Shown here in pieces: positions 7,116 to 14,255 of a DNA stretch of 14,970 bases. The notes beneath the pieces are model-generated. The model was not told where the DNA came from and made no database searches. It was given only the letters and a program-made list of their open reading frames with translations. Position numbers and translations under genes: made by a program. Position 1 is the stretch's first letter. The number at the start of each line of letters is the position of its first letter. The stretch covers positions 1 to 14,970 of the forward strand of contig CANQJY010000019.1 in the NCBI GenBank assembly GCA_947624365.1. Reading direction: 5' to 3'. This DNA is from an uncultured Clostridia bacterium (lineage in GTDB: Bacteria > Bacillota > Clostridia > TANB77 > CAG-508).

Positions 7116-7976
7116 TTATTCCCTTTTAAATCCCTGCCCAACAACTTCTCTTGCATTTGCAATAATGATAAAACTACTTGGGTCAATTTTTCTTGCAATT
7201 ATTTTAATTCTGGCAATATCTCCTCTTGAAGCTGCACACATTAATATTAATTTGTTTTCTTGTGTATACATACCTTTTCCAAAAAGTCCAGTTGCTCCTC
7301 TTTGTATCTTTTCTCCCACTTTTTTTGCTATTTCTTCATTTTTATTAGATACAATAATAAGTAATTTAGTAAAATATATTCCTTCAAATACTATGTCTAT
7401 CATTTTTCCCATTAGGTAAATGGCAATTGCTGAATATAGTCCAATTTCAATTTCCCTGAAAAATATCATGTTTAAAGTTACTATAATTGTATCTATTATA
7501 GTTATCATTCTACTCATTCTAATGCTTGGCTTATATGTCCTGACTATAAAACTAAGTAAGTCTGACCCACCTGTTGATGAATTGCTTTTTAAGATAATTG
7601 ATGTTCCTAATCCAATAATAATACCTCCGTAAATACAAGCTAATAGTCTGTCTTGCGTTAATGGAGATAGTTTATCTAATATATCAATTGCGATAGAAAA
7701 AGTTGTAGTCCCTAATATCGATTTTGCACAAAAACTTTTTCCTAATTTATATATTGCAATTATGAATAATGGTATATTTAATGCTAAAATTGTTGCTCCC
7801 ATTGGAATATTCAAAAAATAATATAAAATTGTTGCAATTCCTGAAAACCCTCCTGTAGATAATTGATTTGGTAGTAAAAATAATGATGTTCCTATTGCCA
7901 TTGTTACAGCTCCTAAAATTGTTCCTAAAGCCTCTTGTAAAAATTGTTTTATCTTATTTTTTTCCTCTAATATCAT
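7116..7976 (-). CDS. YitT family membrane protein (DUF161 + DUF2179)
   Basis: A 286-residue integral membrane protein. The N-terminal two thirds (about 15-200) are hydrophobic, with about five or six membrane spans and two STGG repeats (STGGFSG near 40 and STGGSDLL near 134) that mark the duplicated YitT_membrane region. The last 80 residues form a soluble DUF2179 domain, including the GATGLFGKGMYT stretch and the closing REVVGQGF. The substrate of this family is not established; transport has been suggested for some members. The ATG has only a weak GGTGAG site. It is separated from the upstream radical SAM gene by a terminator, so it begins a new unit, but I could not identify a convincing promoter in 7977-8029. 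Confidence 0.88.
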   Translation of the reverse strand: MILEEKNKIKQFLQEALGTILGAVTMAIGTSLFLLPNQLSTGGFSGIATILYYFLNIPMGATILALNIPLFIIAIYKLGKSFCAKSILGTTTFSIAIDILDKLSPLTQDRLLACIYGGIIIGLGTSIILKSNSSTGGSDLLSFIVRTYKPSIRMSRMITIIDTIIVTLNMIFFREIEIGLYSAIAIYLMGKMIDIVFEGIYFTKLLIIVSNKNEEIAKKVGEKIQRGATGLFGKGMYTQENKLILMCAASRGDIARIKIIARKIDPSSFIIIANAREVVGQGFKRE

Positions 7977-8029
7977 AATCTCACCTATTGGTAGTATGTG
8001 CTATTTTTAGATACTTTAACCATAAAAAC

Positions 8030-8058
8030 AAAGAGAGTATTCCAAAATAGGAATCCTC
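8030..8058 (-). terminator. Terminator of the rnc-radical SAM unit
   Basis: On the minus strand GGGAGGATTCC pairs with GGAATACTCTC (10 of 11 positions, one of them a G-T pair) around a 7-nt loop, followed by TTTGTTTTTA. It begins just after the stop codon of the radical SAM gene at 8064 and fits an intrinsic terminator for leftward transcription. Confidence 0.75.
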
Positions 8059-8063
8059 CCTTA

Positions 8064-9119
8064 TTATTCATCTAAAAAATCATTATATGTTTTTATAACT
8101 TCAATTTTAGATTTTCCTTGTTTAATTGCTTCATCTTGTTTAATAATTAAATCTACATCATAAATATCTTTTAATTTCTGTACATTTTCTTTTTTGTGTC
8201 CTATTACATTATTCACATCAATTGGATTAATAGTAACTTCTACTTCTTTCACTTTGGCATTCAATTTTTTTATTTTATTCAGTATTGCATCATACCACAT
8301 GCTAGATTCTACTAATTGTCTAAATGCTGGGTGAAATGGACCTGCAACTACTTCACTTTTTTCATAATTTGGATCTGATATTTCATCTGTATTTTGAAGA
8401 CCCACTCTAATTATATCTATATTCTTCCTATCAAACATTCTAACTAGTTCTTTACATGTTTCAACTGCTTGTACAACTGTTAAAGGCTGGTATTTTCCTT
8501 CATTTAATTCCTTTTCTAACTTAGTTCCTTTAATTACTAATACTGGGTAAATTCTTACCATTTTAGGTCTTAATTTAATTAACTGTCTAGCTGTATTAAT
8601 GTCATCTATTCTTGTACTTTCTGGTAATCCTATCATCATTTGATGTCCTAATGTAAATCCGTATCGTCTAATTAATTTTGATGCTTTTTTTACATCTTCA
8701 AAAGTGTGTCCTCTTCCTGCTCTTTTTAAAATATAATCATTTGCTGATTGTACACCTAATTCAATTGTCTTTACTCTATATTGCTTCAATCTTTTTAAAA
8801 TTGTCCTGTTAATGCAATCTGGTCTTGTTGAAATTCTGATACTGTTTACTTCCCCTTTTTGAATATATTCATATGCTACTGAAAGCAGTTCTTCTTGTTT
8901 TTTTTCTTCTATTGCTGTAAAACTGCCTCCAAAAAATGCTATTTCCTTATCTCCTTCTTTGTCTTCTATCTCTTTTAAAAATTCTTCTATAATTTTTTTA
9001 ACTTCTTCTTTTGTCATTTCTTTCTTTTGCCCACTAATAGATTTTTGATTGCAAAATATACAATCATTTGGACATCCTAAATGTGGCACAAATATGGGTA
9101 TTATATATTTTTGTTTCAT
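8064..9119 (-). CDS. Elp3-like radical SAM protein
   Basis: A 351-residue radical SAM enzyme with the cluster motif C16-x3-C20-x2-C23 (GCPNDCIFC) followed by FFGGSFTAI near 62. It resembles the radical SAM core of Elp3, the tRNA wobble-uridine modifying subunit, but it is much shorter than true Elp3 and lacks an obvious GNAT acetyltransferase domain. Genes of this kind commonly sit beside rnc in clostridia; their substrate is not known to me. The frame opens 18 bp earlier at a GTG (9137), but the AGGAGG at 9126-9131 lies inside that extension and is 6 bp from the ATG at 9119, so I take the ATG. The gene begins 29 bp after the rnc stop and is probably co-transcribed with it. Confidence 0.88.
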   Translation of the reverse strand: MKQKYIIPIFVPHLGCPNDCIFCNQKSISGQKKEMTKEEVKKIIEEFLKEIEDKEGDKEIAFFGGSFTAIEEKKQEELLSVAYEYIQKGEVNSIRISTRPDCINRTILKRLKQYRVKTIELGVQSANDYILKRAGRGHTFEDVKKASKLIRRYGFTLGHQMMIGLPESTRIDDINTARQLIKLRPKMVRIYPVLVIKGTKLEKELNEGKYQPLTVVQAVETCKELVRMFDRKNIDIIRVGLQNTDEISDPNYEKSEVVAGPFHPAFRQLVESSMWYDAILNKIKKLNAKVKEVEVTINPIDVNNVIGHKKENVQKLKDIYDVDLIIKQDEAIKQGKSKIEVIKTYNDFLDE

Positions 9120-9125
9120 TGCATT

Positions 9126-9131
9126 CCTCCT
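9126..9131 (-). promoter_or_regulatory. Ribosome binding site that fixes the radical SAM start
   Basis: AGGAGG on the minus strand, 6 bp before the ATG at 9119. Because it lies downstream of the in-frame GTG at 9137, that earlier start is unlikely. Confidence 0.85.
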
Positions 9132-9148
9132 AACCACTTTGTAGCATA

Positions 9149-9832
9149 TTATGATAATTGTTTTAATGCTTTTTTTGCTGCTTCCATTTCTGCTTGTTTT
9201 TTACTTTTTCCTTTGCCTGTAGCTAATTTTTTACCTTCTACTACTACTTCTGCTTCAAAAGTTTTGTCATGATCTGGTCCCATTTCGTTTATTATAGTAT
9301 AAGTGATTTTTATATTTCCATGTTCTTGTAATTTTTCTTGTAAAACTGTTTTATAGTCTTTGTCTCCTACATGAGTAGTAGCTATATCTATTTCCTCTTT
9401 TAAATTTTCTATTATAAATTTTGATGCTTGTTCTATGCCTCCGTCTAAATATATTGCAGCAATAACTGCTTCTACACTATCTGCTAAAATAGCTGGTCTT
9501 TCATTTCCTTTGGATAATCTTTCAGATTTTCCAACATATAAGAAATCACTAAAATTATGTCGTTTAGCTATTTTATATAAACTACTTTCACATACGACTG
9601 TTGCTCTAACTTTAGTCATTTCTCCTTCTTTTAAATTTTGATAATTTCTATACAAATATTGGCTTGATACAAATTCTAGAATACTATCTCCTAAAAATTC
9701 CAATTTTTCATTACTTGGTATGTTGTATTCATATGCATATGATGTATGTGTTAATGCATTTTTTAAAATTTGTATGTCCGTAAATTTATATGCAATTTTT
9801 TCTTGTAATTGCTCCAAATTATTTTCTTGCAT
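9149..9832 (-). CDS. rnc: Ribonuclease III
   Basis: A 227-residue endonuclease that cuts double-stranded RNA in rRNA precursors, mRNA hairpins and antisense duplexes. The signature NEKLEFLGD at 41-49 carries the metal-binding E45 and D49; the second acidic pair is D118 and E121 in LADSVEAVIAAIYLDGG. A double-stranded RNA-binding domain fills 158-227 and ends with KKQAEMEAAKKAL. Length is standard. A strong AAAGGAGG site precedes the ATG, and a good promoter lies at 9857-9884. The usual upstream neighbour acpP is absent: rnc is the first gene of its unit and diverges from the glucosaminidase gene. The downstream Elp3-like gene is a common clostridial partner, but smc and ftsY do not follow. 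Confidence 0.96.
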   Translation of the reverse strand: MQENNLEQLQEKIAYKFTDIQILKNALTHTSYAYEYNIPSNEKLEFLGDSILEFVSSQYLYRNYQNLKEGEMTKVRATVVCESSLYKIAKRHNFSDFLYVGKSERLSKGNERPAILADSVEAVIAAIYLDGGIEQASKFIIENLKEEIDIATTHVGDKDYKTVLQEKLQEHGNIKITYTIINEMGPDHDKTFEAEVVVEGKKLATGKGKSKKQAEMEAAKKALKQLS

Positions 9833-9856
9833 ATAGTTTTTCCTCCTTTATTGACT

Positions 9857-9884
9857 ATTATATATTATTTTACAAATTTTGCAA
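9857..9884 (-). promoter_or_regulatory. Predicted promoter of rnc
   Basis: On the minus strand TTGCAA (9879-9884), a 16-bp spacer and a consensus TATAAT (9857-9862), 24 bp before the rnc ATG. It faces away from the promoter at 9906-9934. Confidence 0.65.
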
Positions 9885-9905
9885 GGGGTTTTTTCTAAAA
9901 ATCTA

Positions 9906-9934
9906 TGGACAAGTTCGAGTTATTGTTATATAAT
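9906..9934 (+). promoter_or_regulatory. Predicted promoter of the glucosaminidase operon
   Basis: TGGACA (9906-9911), a 17-bp spacer and a consensus TATAAT (9929-9934), giving a near-consensus housekeeping promoter about 37 bp before the ATG at 9972. The open frame upstream of 9972 overlaps this promoter, which is a further reason to reject a start at 9879. Confidence 0.75.
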
Positions 9935-9961
9935 ATTATTGGATATTTATTATAGAAAGAG

Positions 9962-9966
9962 AGGAG
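9962..9966 (+). promoter_or_regulatory. Ribosome binding site that fixes the glucosaminidase start
   Basis: AGGAG 5 bp before the ATG at 9972. The longer open frame beginning at 9879 has no such site and starts upstream of the promoter. Confidence 0.85.
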
Positions 9967-9971
9967 ATACT

Positions 9972-11330
9972 ATGGCTGATAACAGACAACTTACAGATGT
10001 ATTTAGGGAACTACAAGAAACACGTCTTCAATATGAAGCACAAAACACAAAAAAATCAACAAAAGTACATAAATCTACAGCTAATTATGTTGGAAAAACA
10101 TCATATATACAATCAACTCATAAAAAAACAATTAGTATATCTATTGTTTTCTTAATTTTGCTATTTGCTATGGTAATAGCTCTTTTTTGGTCAACTTCAA
10201 TATCTGCAAAAGATGAATCTATTCAGCTATATTCATCACTATCAGATGCTACAAAAGATTCTGTTTCAATTGAGATTAATCGTCATCGCTTAAACGCACA
10301 TAATATTATTATATCAAACGCCGCTTTAGAAGTGGTAAAAGAACAGGTTATTGAAGAACAAGAAATTCCTTTTGATACATTATACACTCAACGTTCTACC
10401 TTGCCAAAAGGTGAAGAAGTTATATTGCAAGCAGGTGTTAATGGTAAAAAAAATGTAACTTTAGTAAGAGAGTATCAAAATGGTGAATTAGAAAATGAAA
10501 CTACTTTAAATGAAGAAAAAATACAAGATTATATACCACAAATCATTGATGTTGGTACTTCTGAATTTTTACATAAAATAAAAGCACATTTAAAAGATAC
10601 TTTATACTTAATAAAAGATACTCCTTTACGTGATGGTATGGAATCTAATTCAAAAGAAATTGCTGAAATTAAACAATATTTTGATGTTGTACTTTTAGAT
10701 TTACCAAGTGAAGAATGGTGTAAAGTTTCTTATGAGGGAATGGAAGGTTATTTGCCTACATCTTGTTTAACTTCTGCTACAGTTTCACCTACTATGCCTG
10801 AAAAAAATCGTATTCAAAAAATAGTAATAAAATTGGATATGGATATGCCTTTAAATCATGTTTCTGGATTGACTTTGGCTGATTATAAAAAGATGTTTAC
10901 AAATCTTCCTAATGATAGAAATAAAATATTCCAAGATAATTATGAAGTATTTTATAATGTTGAGAAGAAATATAATATTAATGGTGTTTTCTTAGCATCT
11001 ATGGCTATTCATGAAAGTGCATGGGGTACTTCTCAAATTGCAAAAGATAAGAAGAATTTATTTGGCTATGGATCTTATGATGCTACTCCTTATGAATCTT
11101 CTTATGAATTTGATACATATGCTGAAGGAATTGAATTGGTTGCTAAGGTATTAGTAAAATATTATATAAATCCTATTGGTACTAAAATTTATAATAATGA
11201 AAAGGCTTTAGCTACTTATTATAATGGACCTACTATTGCTGATGTAAATATTCGCTATGCAAGTGATACTGAATGGCATACAAAAGTTTATAATTATATG
11301 GAGATGTTATACAAACGATTAGAAAGATAA
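9972..11330 (+). CDS. Membrane-anchored G5-SH3-glucosaminidase (peptidoglycan hydrolase)
   Basis: A 452-residue wall hydrolase. Residues 1-50 are polar and cytoplasmic, and a single membrane span lies at about 53-74 with no clear cleavage site, so it should be a type II protein with its catalytic part outside. Next comes a G5 domain (about 127-196: EIPFDTLYTQRSTLPKGEE, then VGT), a module of extracellular proteins thought to bind wall or aminosugars. An SH3-like segment follows (about 208-266, ending WCKVSYEGMEGYLPTSCL). The C-terminal LytG/FlgJ-type glucosaminidase domain (about 320-452) has the catalytic glutamate E348 in MAIHESAWGTSQIA and the downstream LFGYGSYD motif. It probably cleaves the glycan strands. 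The gene overlaps no other and is followed 13 bp later by an unknown membrane protein, likely in one operon. The start at 9972 is chosen from the ribosome site. Confidence 0.88.
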   Translation: MADNRQLTDVFRELQETRLQYEAQNTKKSTKVHKSTANYVGKTSYIQSTHKKTISISIVFLILLFAMVIALFWSTSISAKDESIQLYSSLSDATKDSVSIEINRHRLNAHNIIISNAALEVVKEQVIEEQEIPFDTLYTQRSTLPKGEEVILQAGVNGKKNVTLVREYQNGELENETTLNEEKIQDYIPQIIDVGTSEFLHKIKAHLKDTLYLIKDTPLRDGMESNSKEIAEIKQYFDVVLLDLPSEEWCKVSYEGMEGYLPTSCLTSATVSPTMPEKNRIQKIVIKLDMDMPLNHVSGLTLADYKKMFTNLPNDRNKIFQDNYEVFYNVEKKYNINGVFLASMAIHESAWGTSQIAKDKKNLFGYGSYDATPYESSYEFDTYAEGIELVAKVLVKYYINPIGTKIYNNEKALATYYNGPTIADVNIRYASDTEWHTKVYNYMEMLYKRLER

Positions 11331-11343
11331 GGAGGAATGCATT

Positions 11344-12189
11344 GTGATTGTTCATAAAATTAAAATTAGGCGTACAAAATTGGCTTTTACTACATTAATT
11401 TTATTACTATTACTTTGCGTTTTTGCTTATTCTTATATTTTTTATGTTAGCTATTGTAAAGAAGAATTTATTAATCAATCTTTAAAAATTGCAGAACAAA
11501 ATCAGTTATCAGTATTTAAAGTAAACCGTATTATATTATATAGTAGTGGTAGTGCTATTGATAATAATAGCGATCAATCTTTACAAAATCTAGATATTTG
11601 TCAATATACTGATATAGCTATTCATATTGATAATACTTCTTCTGTTTCTGAACTAACAACGCGAAATACTGTAAAGGAATTATGGATAGATAATATACAT
11701 ATTGCAACTGCAAATCCAGAAATTGGTACACAAGTTTTGAATTATAAAAATTCAAATGCTCTTGGTACATTTAATGAGTTACCTAGCGCATCTGGTGGGC
11801 GTATTGATTTTCAGATTGTAAATACAAATGAAGAAAATGAATCTGCTAACTATGCTTCTCCTACTTTTTATACAGATTGCTCTAATCCAATTTCTTTAGG
11901 ATACATTAATCGCGGAATTGTGAAAAATTATTCTATTCATGATGATATAAATTCTATTGTATTTAATGGTAAAGTTTTAGAACAAGCAGGTGTTAATTTA
12001 GCAGATTTAGATGTAAATTTGTTATTTGATATTCATATAAAAAACTATGATGATGATACTTTTGTATATCATGCAAATATAGATATTGATTTAAATACTC
12101 CTTCTAAAGAAATTTTTACTGGATATCTACTTCAAACTAGAAATAATACTTCTGGCAGTGAGTATTCATTTTTCCAAGAAGTTTCATAA
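11344..12189 (+). CDS. Unknown single-pass membrane protein, partner of the glucosaminidase
   Basis: I do not recognise a family for these 281 residues. A short basic N-terminus (KIKIRRTK) is followed by one membrane span at about 14-35. The remaining 245 residues look like a soluble, strand-rich domain outside the cell, rich in Asn, Asp, Ser and Thr, with few cysteines. The gene starts at GTG 11344 with a consensus AAGGAGG 8 bp upstream; the nearest ATG is out of frame. It lies 13 bp after the glucosaminidase stop and ends at a strong terminator, so the two genes form a compact operon. The shared topology suggests a wall-related or regulatory partner of the hydrolase, but this is inference from position only. 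Confidence 0.8.
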   Translation: MIVHKIKIRRTKLAFTTLILLLLLCVFAYSYIFYVSYCKEEFINQSLKIAEQNQLSVFKVNRIILYSSGSAIDNNSDQSLQNLDICQYTDIAIHIDNTSSVSELTTRNTVKELWIDNIHIATANPEIGTQVLNYKNSNALGTFNELPSASGGRIDFQIVNTNEENESANYASPTFYTDCSNPISLGYINRGIVKNYSIHDDINSIVFNGKVLEQAGVNLADLDVNLLFDIHIKNYDDDTFVYHANIDIDLNTPSKEIFTGYLLQTRNNTSGSEYSFFQEVS

Positions 12190-12219
12190 AAAGCAAAAGG
12201 AAATCTCCTTTTGCTTTTT
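12188..12219. terminator. Bidirectional terminator between convergent genes
   Basis: A perfect 14-bp stem (arms 12188-12201 and 12206-12219) with an AATC loop. T-runs flank it in both directions. It lies between the end of the rightward membrane-protein gene (12189) and the end of the leftward DUF1653 gene (12224) and should serve both. Confidence 0.9.
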
Positions 12220-12223
12220 TTAT

Positions 12224-12481
12224 TTAATTTTTAAAATTATGTGCAACACTTTCAATATTTTGTAGTTCAAATCTATACTTTTGCTTAACATTTGGATATT
12301 TTTCATGATCTACTTCACTTAGAAACATATCAACTGGTCTAATCCATAAACTTCCATCGCCATATAATCTTCTATAAACAACATACTTTTCTTTGGTTTC
12401 AGAATGGTTGGCTATATCGATTACTAAATAATAATCTCCCTTAAAATGCTTATAAATTCCGTTAATTTTTAATTCTTGCAT
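12224..12481 (-). CDS. DUF1653 domain protein
   Basis: An 85-residue soluble protein made almost entirely of a DUF1653 domain: GIYKHFKGDYYLVIDIAxHSET near 8-29, then YVVYRRLYGDGSLWIRPVDMF. The function of the family is unknown; it is widespread in Bacillota and Proteobacteria, often as a stand-alone gene. The ATG is preceded by AAAGGAG, and a TATAAT box lies upstream at 12516-12521. It is transcribed alone, between a terminator and a promoter region, and points away from the CmpB-like gene. Confidence 0.85.
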   Translation of the reverse strand: MQELKINGIYKHFKGDYYLVIDIANHSETKEKYVVYRRLYGDGSLWIRPVDMFLSEVDHEKYPNVKQKYRFELQNIESVAHNFKN

Positions 12482-12515
12482 AGTTTAACTCCTTTACAAA
12501 CTATTTGATAAACTA

Positions 12516-12544
12516 ATTATACTACAATATAGAAAAAATTTAAA
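12516..12544 (-). promoter_or_regulatory. Predicted promoter of the DUF1653 gene
   Basis: On the minus strand TTTAAA (12539-12544), a 17-bp spacer and TATAAT (12516-12521), 34 bp before the ATG. The -35 box is weak (four of six matches); the surrounding DNA is so AT-rich that chance matches are possible. Confidence 0.5.
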
Positions 12545-12578
12545 TATTTTTAAAATATATCTATTATTTTAGATTTTG

Positions 12579-12587
12579 TGTTATAAT
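12579..12587 (+). promoter_or_regulatory. Predicted extended -10 promoter of the CmpB-like gene
   Basis: TGTTATAAT: a TG dinucleotide one base before a consensus TATAAT (12582-12587), about 38 bp before the ATG at 12626. No good -35 box is visible at the normal distance, so this would act as an extended -10 promoter. Confidence 0.5.
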
Positions 12588-12625
12588 AAAATATAAATAA
12601 CAATTTATTGAAATGGAGAAATATA

Positions 12626-13459
12626 ATGGAGAAAGCTTTAGTAAATTCAGAGATAAATGCTGATAAGCCAAAAAAAGGATTTACAATATTAGGAATTAGT
12701 ATATACAAAATATTAGCTTATTTTATTATATATAGTATTGTAGGATATATTATTGAAACATTATATGGTATTATGACAAAGGGAGTATGGGAAAGTAGAC
12801 AGAGCTTTTTGTATGGACCTTTTTGCGGAATATATGGATTAGGTGCTGTTGCGTTAATTTTATCTTTACAGTATTTTAATAAAAGTGCTGATAAATTATT
12901 TATAGGTGGTTTTATAGTAGGATCAATCGTAGAATATTTGGTTAGTTTAGTAGGAGAATTAATTTTTCATATAAAATGGTGGGATTATTCTAATATGCCC
13001 TTAAATATAAATGGGCGAATATGTGTATATTTTTCTATTTTATGGGGGTTTTTAGCAGTATATTTTATGACATCTTTTCATCCAAGAATAGAAAAATTGA
13101 TTGATAAAATAAAAATTAAAAAACCAATAAAAACTTTAAAGATTGTTACTGTACTTGTATCTGTATTTTTGTTATTTGACATTTTAATCACAATGTATGC
13201 ATTAAAAGCATTTATGGTTAGAAAAGTATATGAATATGACTTGAATATTTTAAATAAAGAGTATGTGATTAATAATGCATATAGCAAATTATATGGCAAT
13301 GAAAAGACGGCTAATTTTATATATAAGTATTTTAGTGATGAAAAAATGATTAAAACTTTTCCTAATTTGAAAATTCAAGATGCGGACGGAAATATGTTAT
13401 ATCTAGATCAATATGTTGGAGATATACAACCATATTATTGGAAATTTTTTGATAAATAG
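12626..13459 (+). CDS. CmpB-type (ABC_trans_CmpB) integral membrane protein
   Basis: A 277-residue membrane protein of the family labelled 'putative ABC transporter type IV'. The family pattern is clear: GYIIETLYG near 40-48, the RQSFLYGPFCGIYGLG stretch at 58-73, then EYLVSLVGELIFHIKWWDYS at 103-122 and NGRICVYFSILWG at 129-141. Membrane spans lie at about 27-48, 66-83, 90-112, 131-150 and 173-192; a polar tail of about 80 residues follows. No ATP-binding partner is nearby, and true transport is unproved for this family. The frame opens at a TTG (12608), but the ATG at 12626 has a GGAGA site 6 bp upstream and is preferred. It ends exactly where DNA of different base use begins (the GNAT remnant), so its C-terminus may not be the original one. 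Confidence 0.85.
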   Translation: MEKALVNSEINADKPKKGFTILGISIYKILAYFIIYSIVGYIIETLYGIMTKGVWESRQSFLYGPFCGIYGLGAVALILSLQYFNKSADKLFIGGFIVGSIVEYLVSLVGELIFHIKWWDYSNMPLNINGRICVYFSILWGFLAVYFMTSFHPRIEKLIDKIKIKKPIKTLKIVTVLVSVFLLFDILITMYALKAFMVRKVYEYDLNILNKEYVINNAYSKLYGNEKTANFIYKYFSDEKMIKTFPNLKIQDADGNMLYLDQYVGDIQPYYWKFFDK

Positions 13460-13760
13460 CAAGATTAATAACAATGTAGCTGGTGTAGCTTTTTTGAAAA
13501 AGGACGATACCGAAAGCAAGATTTGTACTTTTCTCATAACTGAAGATTACCATAGAAAAAATATTGCTACAAAAATGTTAGAACGAGCTTTTAGCTATCT
13601 TGGTACTACAAAGCCTCTTATTACGATTGCAGATTATAAGATTCCAATGTTCGAACACATCATTAAAAAGTACAATTGGGAATTGACCCAAACCATGAGT
13701 GAAGGCTACTATAACACCACGTCTCGTGAGATGGTATACAACGGAAAACTTCTCGAATAA
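13413..13760 (+). pseudogene. C-terminal remnant of a GNAT N-acetyltransferase
   Basis: The 115-codon frame holds only the later part of a GNAT acetyltransferase: from about residue 20 a strand (NVAGVAFL), then the acetyl-CoA loop region LITEDYHRKNIATKMLERA at 41-59, and a C-terminal part ending YYNTTSREMVYNGKL. Intact relatives are usually 150-180 residues, so roughly the first 60-80 residues are missing. The first 15 codons overlap the end of the CmpB-like gene in another frame and have no ribosome site, so they are probably not native. From about 13460 the codons use noticeably more C and G in third position (ACC, CTC, GGC, TAC) than the neighbours, which suggests foreign or older transferred DNA. 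Most likely a decayed fragment; a short functional protein is less likely. Confidence 0.65.
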
Positions 13761-13784
13761 TTCTCTATTTGTCAAGACACAACA

Positions 13785-13826
13785 AAAACACACTCTTAGA
13801 TTCGATTGAATTTTTGAGTGTGTTTT
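13785..13826. terminator. Bidirectional terminator between the GNAT remnant and the ASCH gene
   Basis: A perfect 11-bp stem (AAAACACACTC at 13785-13795, GAGTGTGTTTT at 13816-13826) with a 20-nt apical region that can form a further ATTC/GAAT pairing. It lies between the remnant's stop (13760) and the stop of the leftward ASCH gene (13829), with T-rich ends both ways. Confidence 0.8.
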
Positions 13827-13828
13827 CA

Positions 13829-14170
13829 TTATATTTTTTCTATACGTATTCCTACTACACCATATTGCTTCTGTTTTTCTGGTGTATAAAATTCTTCTAA
13901 TACATTTAATAATTCTTGCTTAGTCATTGATTTATCAGCCATTATTTCTATATCAAAATCTTCGAATAATTCTTCAAATGAATTGTATCTTAATAAATCT
14001 ATAACTTTAACTTTCATAGTAGTTTCTAATTCAGGTTCTTTTTGAAAAATTATAGTATCTCCAATATCAATTTTTTGCCTTTTTTCATCATATAATCTCA
14101 ATTCTATCTTTTTTGTGCCATTGTTAATATAATCAAAATATCTAGGTTGTAATTTTAATATATGTTCCAT
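13829..14170 (-). CDS. ASCH-domain protein
   Basis: A 113-residue protein consisting of one ASCH domain, a PUA-like beta-barrel fold found in RNA-binding and nucleoside-modifying proteins. The diagnostic stretch is KLQPRYFDYINNGTKKIELRL (about 6-26), with the conserved NGxK and ExR residues at 17-25, followed by IDIGDTIIF at 35-42; it closes with YGVVGIRIEKI. The E. coli relative YqfB hydrolyses N4-acetylcytidine, but the role here cannot be read from the sequence. The frame opens at a TTG (14185), but a GGAGGG site inside that extension fits the ATG at 14170. It is a single-gene unit between an extended -10 promoter and a terminator. Confidence 0.85.
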   Translation of the reverse strand: MEHILKLQPRYFDYINNGTKKIELRLYDEKRQKIDIGDTIIFQKEPELETTMKVKVIDLLRYNSFEELFEDFDIEIMADKSMTKQELLNVLEEFYTPEKQKQYGVVGIRIEKI

Positions 14171-14190
14171 CTTTTCTCCCTCCAATTAGT

Positions 14191-14199
14191 ATTGTAGCA
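14191..14199 (-). promoter_or_regulatory. Predicted extended -10 promoter of the ASCH gene
   Basis: TGCTACAAT on the minus strand, with TACAAT at 14191-14196, 20 bp before the ATG at 14170. A TTTACA lies upstream but only 14 bp away, too close for a standard -35 box, so the TG extension probably matters. Confidence 0.5.
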
Positions 14200-14255
14200 T
14201 AAATATTTTTTGTAAATAGACATTCAAAGCAATCTATTGTAATATAAACTAACAA

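Noticed and set aside
7977..8063. Possible riboswitch or leader upstream of yitT
   Set aside because: The only structure is explained by the terminator of the radical SAM gene; the rest is too short and shows no conserved aptamer features.
12482..12625. Small RNA or peptide gene between the DUF1653 and CmpB-like genes
   Set aside because: Only A/T-rich promoter sequence is visible; no hairpin with a T-run and no open frame with a ribosome site other than those of the flanking genes.
13078..13299. Leftward open frame of 73 codons inside the CmpB-like gene
   Set aside because: It is antisense to a gene with clear family motifs and shows no independent signals.
13578..13829. Leftward open frame of 83 codons across the GNAT remnant and terminator
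   Set aside because: It reads through a terminator hairpin and is antisense to the acetyltransferase homology; no family is recognisable.
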